Source: Rhodopseudomonas palustris HaA2
GTDB taxonomy: Bacteria > Pseudomonadota > Alphaproteobacteria > Rhizobiales > Xanthobacteraceae
Reading direction: 5' to 3'
NCBI RefSeq assembly: GCF_000013365.1
Contig: NC_007778.1
Location: 4,756,001 to 4,820,000, forward strand
DNA length: 64,000 nucleotides
Shown: piece after piece, positions 61,905-64,000 of the stretch
Layout: the number at the start of each line of letters is the position of its first letter
How positions within the stretch are numbered: position 1 is the stretch's first letter
Notes under the pieces: generated by a model
Told to the model about the DNA's origin: nothing
Seen by the model: only the letters and a program-made list of their open reading frames with translations
Database searches by the model: none
Made by a program: the position numbers and the translations under genes

Positions 61905-62504
61905 CTATTCGTCTTCCTCGAGCGCGTCGACGAGCTTGTCGTAGTTCTTCAGCACGAGGTCGATGTTGGTCTGGTTCTTGACCGTCGGGCCGGGCGATTT
62001 CAGCGCCTCGTTGAGATCGGCCAGCGCCAGCTTCTTGTCCTCGGCCGACATCTTGGGATCGGCCTCGACGATCGCGATCTGGGCCTTCAGCTCGGCCTCG
62101 GGGCCGACATAGGTCTTGGTCTTGGCATCGACCCCGGCCATCACCATGCTGATGGTCTCGACCACCTCGCTGTAGTCGCCGTAATCGGCGAAGCCGTGCT
62201 TCTTCGCGGCGGCGTCGAGTTGCTGGATGATCTTCGGATCCGGCTTGGCCTGCGGATCGTCGGGAAGCTTGGCGGCAACCGCGTCGACGTCCTTGTGGGC
62301 GGCGAGCACGCCCGCGACCTGCTTCTCGGTCAGCGTGATTTCCTTGAACGCCGGCTGCGACGGCGCCGCGGCCTCGGGCGAGGGCTTGGTCTCGGCCTCT
62401 GACTTTGCCTGGGCGAAGGCGGCGGAGCCGGACGCCGACGCCAACGCGACGGCAAGACAGGCCGCGCCGAACCAGGCGGCGACGGGACGAAAACGCTGGT
62501 GCAT
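61905..62504 (-). CDS. Exported protein of unknown function (199 aa)
   Basis: Starts MHQRFRPVAAWFGAACLAVALASASGSAAFAQ, a clear signal peptide, at ATG 62504 after GAGGAGAATTT. The mature 165 residues are Ala/Lys/Glu/Asp-rich and mostly helical: FKEITLTEKQVAGVLAAHKDVDAVAAKLP, HGFADYGDYSEVVETISMVMAGVDAKTKTYVGPEAELKAQIAIVEAD and LVLKNYDKLVDALEEDE. No named domain is certain. A GAACCGG-N7-CCGGTTC palindrome (62539-62559) lies 35 bases before the start and could be an operator. A terminator follows. Confidence 0.8.
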   Translation of the reverse strand: MHQRFRPVAAWFGAACLAVALASASGSAAFAQAKSEAETKPSPEAAAPSQPAFKEITLTEKQVAGVLAAHKDVDAVAAKLPDDPQAKPDPKIIQQLDAAAKKHGFADYGDYSEVVETISMVMAGVDAKTKTYVGPEAELKAQIAIVEADPKMSAEDKKLALADLNEALKSPGPTVKNQTNIDLVLKNYDKLVDALEEDE

Positions 62505-62799
62505 GAAATTCTCCTCGGTGGGTCCGCCCTGTTGGTCAGAACCGGCGAATCTCCGGTTCAAGGCAGGCTTGATCTTGATGTCGATTAGGGCCGAACGAAG
62601 ATGAAGCGGGCTTGAACGGACGCAGCGGCGACGGACGAGGCGCGGTTCCGAATGACGCGCAGTTGCGGGTGATCAGTTCGGGGACGGCGACCGAAGCAGC
62701 GCCGATGCGGCAGCGAGGCCGCCCGCCGCGGCAGGATTCCGGCGACCGGAGGCCGGTCGTCGGAGACGATCATGCGCCGGCGGGCGGCGGCGCGCGCGA

Positions 62800-63098
62800 T
62801 CAGACCGTGGCGACGCCGTCGATCGGACTGATGTCGCCGACGAAGCGCGGCAGATCCGCCATGGTGAAGGTGCCCGGGACTTCGGACGGCAGGGTCGGAT
62901 TCCAGTCCTTGCCCCTCAACCACAGATAGGACTGGTGATCGCCGTGGACCAGGCCGAAGACTTCGGCGAGCAGTCGCGCCGACCGGCCCGAGACGCTCGC
63001 CCTTGCCGCGCTGTTGGGCTTCCTTGAGGATGTAGTACCACAGCGGCGTCGCCTCGTGCAGGCCGTTCCGCGCCGCCACCGCGCCGTCTTGTCGCGTA
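62800..63098 (-). pseudogene. Heme peroxidase C-terminal remnant, frameshifted and truncated
   Basis: On the minus strand three frames join into one protein-like sequence: VRDKTA, then AVAARNGLHEATPLWYYILKEA continuing to ERLGPVGA, then RLLAEVFGLVHGDHQSYLWL, PTLPSEVPGTFTMADLPRFV and GDISPIDGVATV, ending at TGA 62800-62802. The joins need one extra base removed near 63082 and two bases restored near 62976. The blocks (TPLWYYILKEA, GPVGAR-AEV, FTMADL-RFV) resemble the end of bacterial members of the animal-type heme peroxidase family. The 5' part is missing; at 63100-63117 the sequence changes to an ATCGGTT-tgtc-AACCGAT hairpin. I judge it a decayed gene end. Confidence 0.6.
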
Positions 63099-63160
63099 CA
63101 TCGGTTTGTCAACCGATCGGCGAACCAGCCAACCAGCAATGGTGCGCGTGCGGCACCCGC

Positions 63161-64000
63161 TCAAGGTTTATATGATACGAGGGCCTGGGCATCAGCACGC
63201 GACTGTCGCCTCTGTGCATCCGGCATTGAGACGAGGCCGCTATCCCCAAGATAGCCGTCAGGGCCGAACGCATTTTCACTCGTGAATTCGGCGATCCACT
63301 CCTTAATCCCCGGGATCTGGCCGATTTGAGCCTTTTTCACATACAAATAGAGAGGGTACGCTATCGGGAATGTGCCTGAAGCCACCGTCGCTTTCGACGG
63401 GACGACGCCGTCCAAAGCGACAACTTTCAACTTGTCGTCGTTGTTCGTGTAGAAAGACCAGGTGACCACGCCGACGCCCTTGGGATCGGATTGAAGACGA
63501 GCGAGTGTGCCGCTGTCGCTATCCATATTGACCACATTCGCGGCTTGCCGCGCTGCCCGACATTGCGCCGCTACTTTGGATTTGTCTGGATTGGTTTTCT
63601 GGATAATCGCGTAGGCCCCGGTGGACGTGCACGACGAAACCATCAGCATTTCGTCGAACACGTCGCGCGCACCGTGGTTAGCGCTCGGAATGTAGAGGGT
63701 ATTGGCCGGCTTGCTCGTATTTGACGCCAACGTGCCTTTGTCCGGAACGTCCCGCGCGATCGCAAGGTAGACAGCCGTGCGCGAGAGGGCCGGGGTCTGG
63801 CTCGCCTTATTGGTGACAAACACAAGGGCATCATAGCCAAACTGCACTTGAGTAATGTCTTTGACGCCGTTCTTATTGCAGAGCTCGACTTCGGAAGAAG
63901 CGATCCGGCGCGAGGAGAAAGCGATATCGAAATTGTCGGGGCCGACGCCGCGGCAGAACGACATTAACCCGGCTGGCGGGCCTCCGTCTTTCACGATGGG
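63161..64000 (-). CDS. Phosphate-type periplasmic binding protein, C-terminal part (runs off right edge)
   Basis: A 279-codon open frame reaching the window edge; the N-terminal part with signal peptide is missing, so no start is given and the GTG at 63994 is internal. The sequence has FDIAFSSRRIASSEVELCNKNGVKDITQVQFGYDALVFVTNK, GVGVVTWSFYTNNDDKLKVVALDGVVPSKATVASGTFPIAYPLYLYVKKAQIG and IKEWIAEFTSE, typical of PstS-like binding proteins. Two Cys (VSSCTSTGAYAIIQ, AAQCRAARQ) may pair. Base composition is visibly less GC-rich than the rest, hinting at a different origin. The ligand is probably phosphate or a similar oxyanion. Confidence 0.75.
   Translation of the reverse strand, partial: PIVKDGGPPAGLMSFCRGVGPDNFDIAFSSRRIASSEVELCNKNGVKDITQVQFGYDALVFVTNKASQTPALSRTAVYLAIARDVPDKGTLASNTSKPANTLYIPSANHGARDVFDEMLMVSSCTSTGAYAIIQKTNPDKSKVAAQCRAARQAANVVNMDSDSGTLARLQSDPKGVGVVTWSFYTNNDDKLKVVALDGVVPSKATVASGTFPIAYPLYLYVKKAQIGQIPGIKEWIAEFTSENAFGPDGYLGDSGLVSMPDAQRRQSRADAQALVSYKP

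Overview
The window is a high-GC, gene-dense stretch of alphaproteobacterial chromosome. Gene content, protein features and the style of the intergenic palindromes point to the Rhodopseudomonas/Bradyrhizobium group (Nitrobacteraceae); this is a judgement from recognisable families, not from a database search. Most of it is ordinary housekeeping, transport and metabolism. There is no prophage, insertion sequence, CRISPR array, rRNA or tRNA that I can support.

Layout. 1-6.4 kb: the 5' part of ileS (minus), a complete Xre/RES toxin-antitoxin pair, a sugar O-acetyltransferase overlapping ribF, a secreted RNase T2, and three small exported proteins. 6.5-9.4 kb: a DUF2946 protein and a ZnuD-like TonB receptor behind a palindromic operator, probably a metal (zinc-type) uptake unit. 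9.5-14.1 kb: acetyltransferase, MscS-type channel, NUDIX hydrolase, metallophosphoesterase, tail-anchored protein. 14.4-18.6 kb: isocitrate lyase with a DUF4170 gene, divergent from a ScfR/RamB-type regulator, followed by a RelB antitoxin whose YafQ-type toxin is broken by a stop codon. 18.7-25.4 kb: MltB-type lytic transglycosylase and a five-gene branched-chain amino acid type ABC importer (liv order K-G-F-H-M) with palindromic repeats between its genes. 26-36.5 kb: an old yellow enzyme, then the glycerol locus glpR / glpD-glpS-T-P-Q-U-V on the minus strand. 36.6-42.2 kb: a minus-strand operon of RND adaptor, RND pump, TetR regulator and flavin reductase behind a 15-bp-arm palindrome. 42.2-57.6 kb: VOC protein, hybrid sensor kinase, CsbD stress protein, 2-hydroxyacid dehydrogenase, gamma-glutamyltransferase, SlyX, acyl-CoA synthetase, SnoaL-like protein, Crp/Fnr regulator, DUF3775, metallo-beta-lactamase, fumarylacetoacetase-family hydrolase, glutathione transferase, O6-alkylguanine methyltransferase, glycosyltransferase. 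58-61.6 kb: PepSY membrane protein and ferrisiderophore-type TonB receptor. 61.9-64 kb: an exported protein, a frameshifted fragment resembling a heme peroxidase, and the C-terminal part of a phosphate-binding-type protein that runs off the right edge.

How they work together. The clearest functional unit is glycerol use: an ABC importer (two ATPases, two permeases, small membrane protein, binding protein) feeds glycerol 3-phosphate dehydrogenase under a DeoR-family repressor; glycerol kinase is not in the window. The two ATPases have complementary defects (one lacks the H-loop histidine, the other the LSGGQ signature), which predicts an obligate heterodimer with one active site. The isocitrate lyase/ScfR pair links acetate or short-chain fatty acid supply to the glyoxylate shunt. 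Two TonB receptors with accessory proteins serve metal and siderophore uptake. At least four families of intergenic palindromes recur, several inside operons, and one supplies the ribosome binding site of livF.
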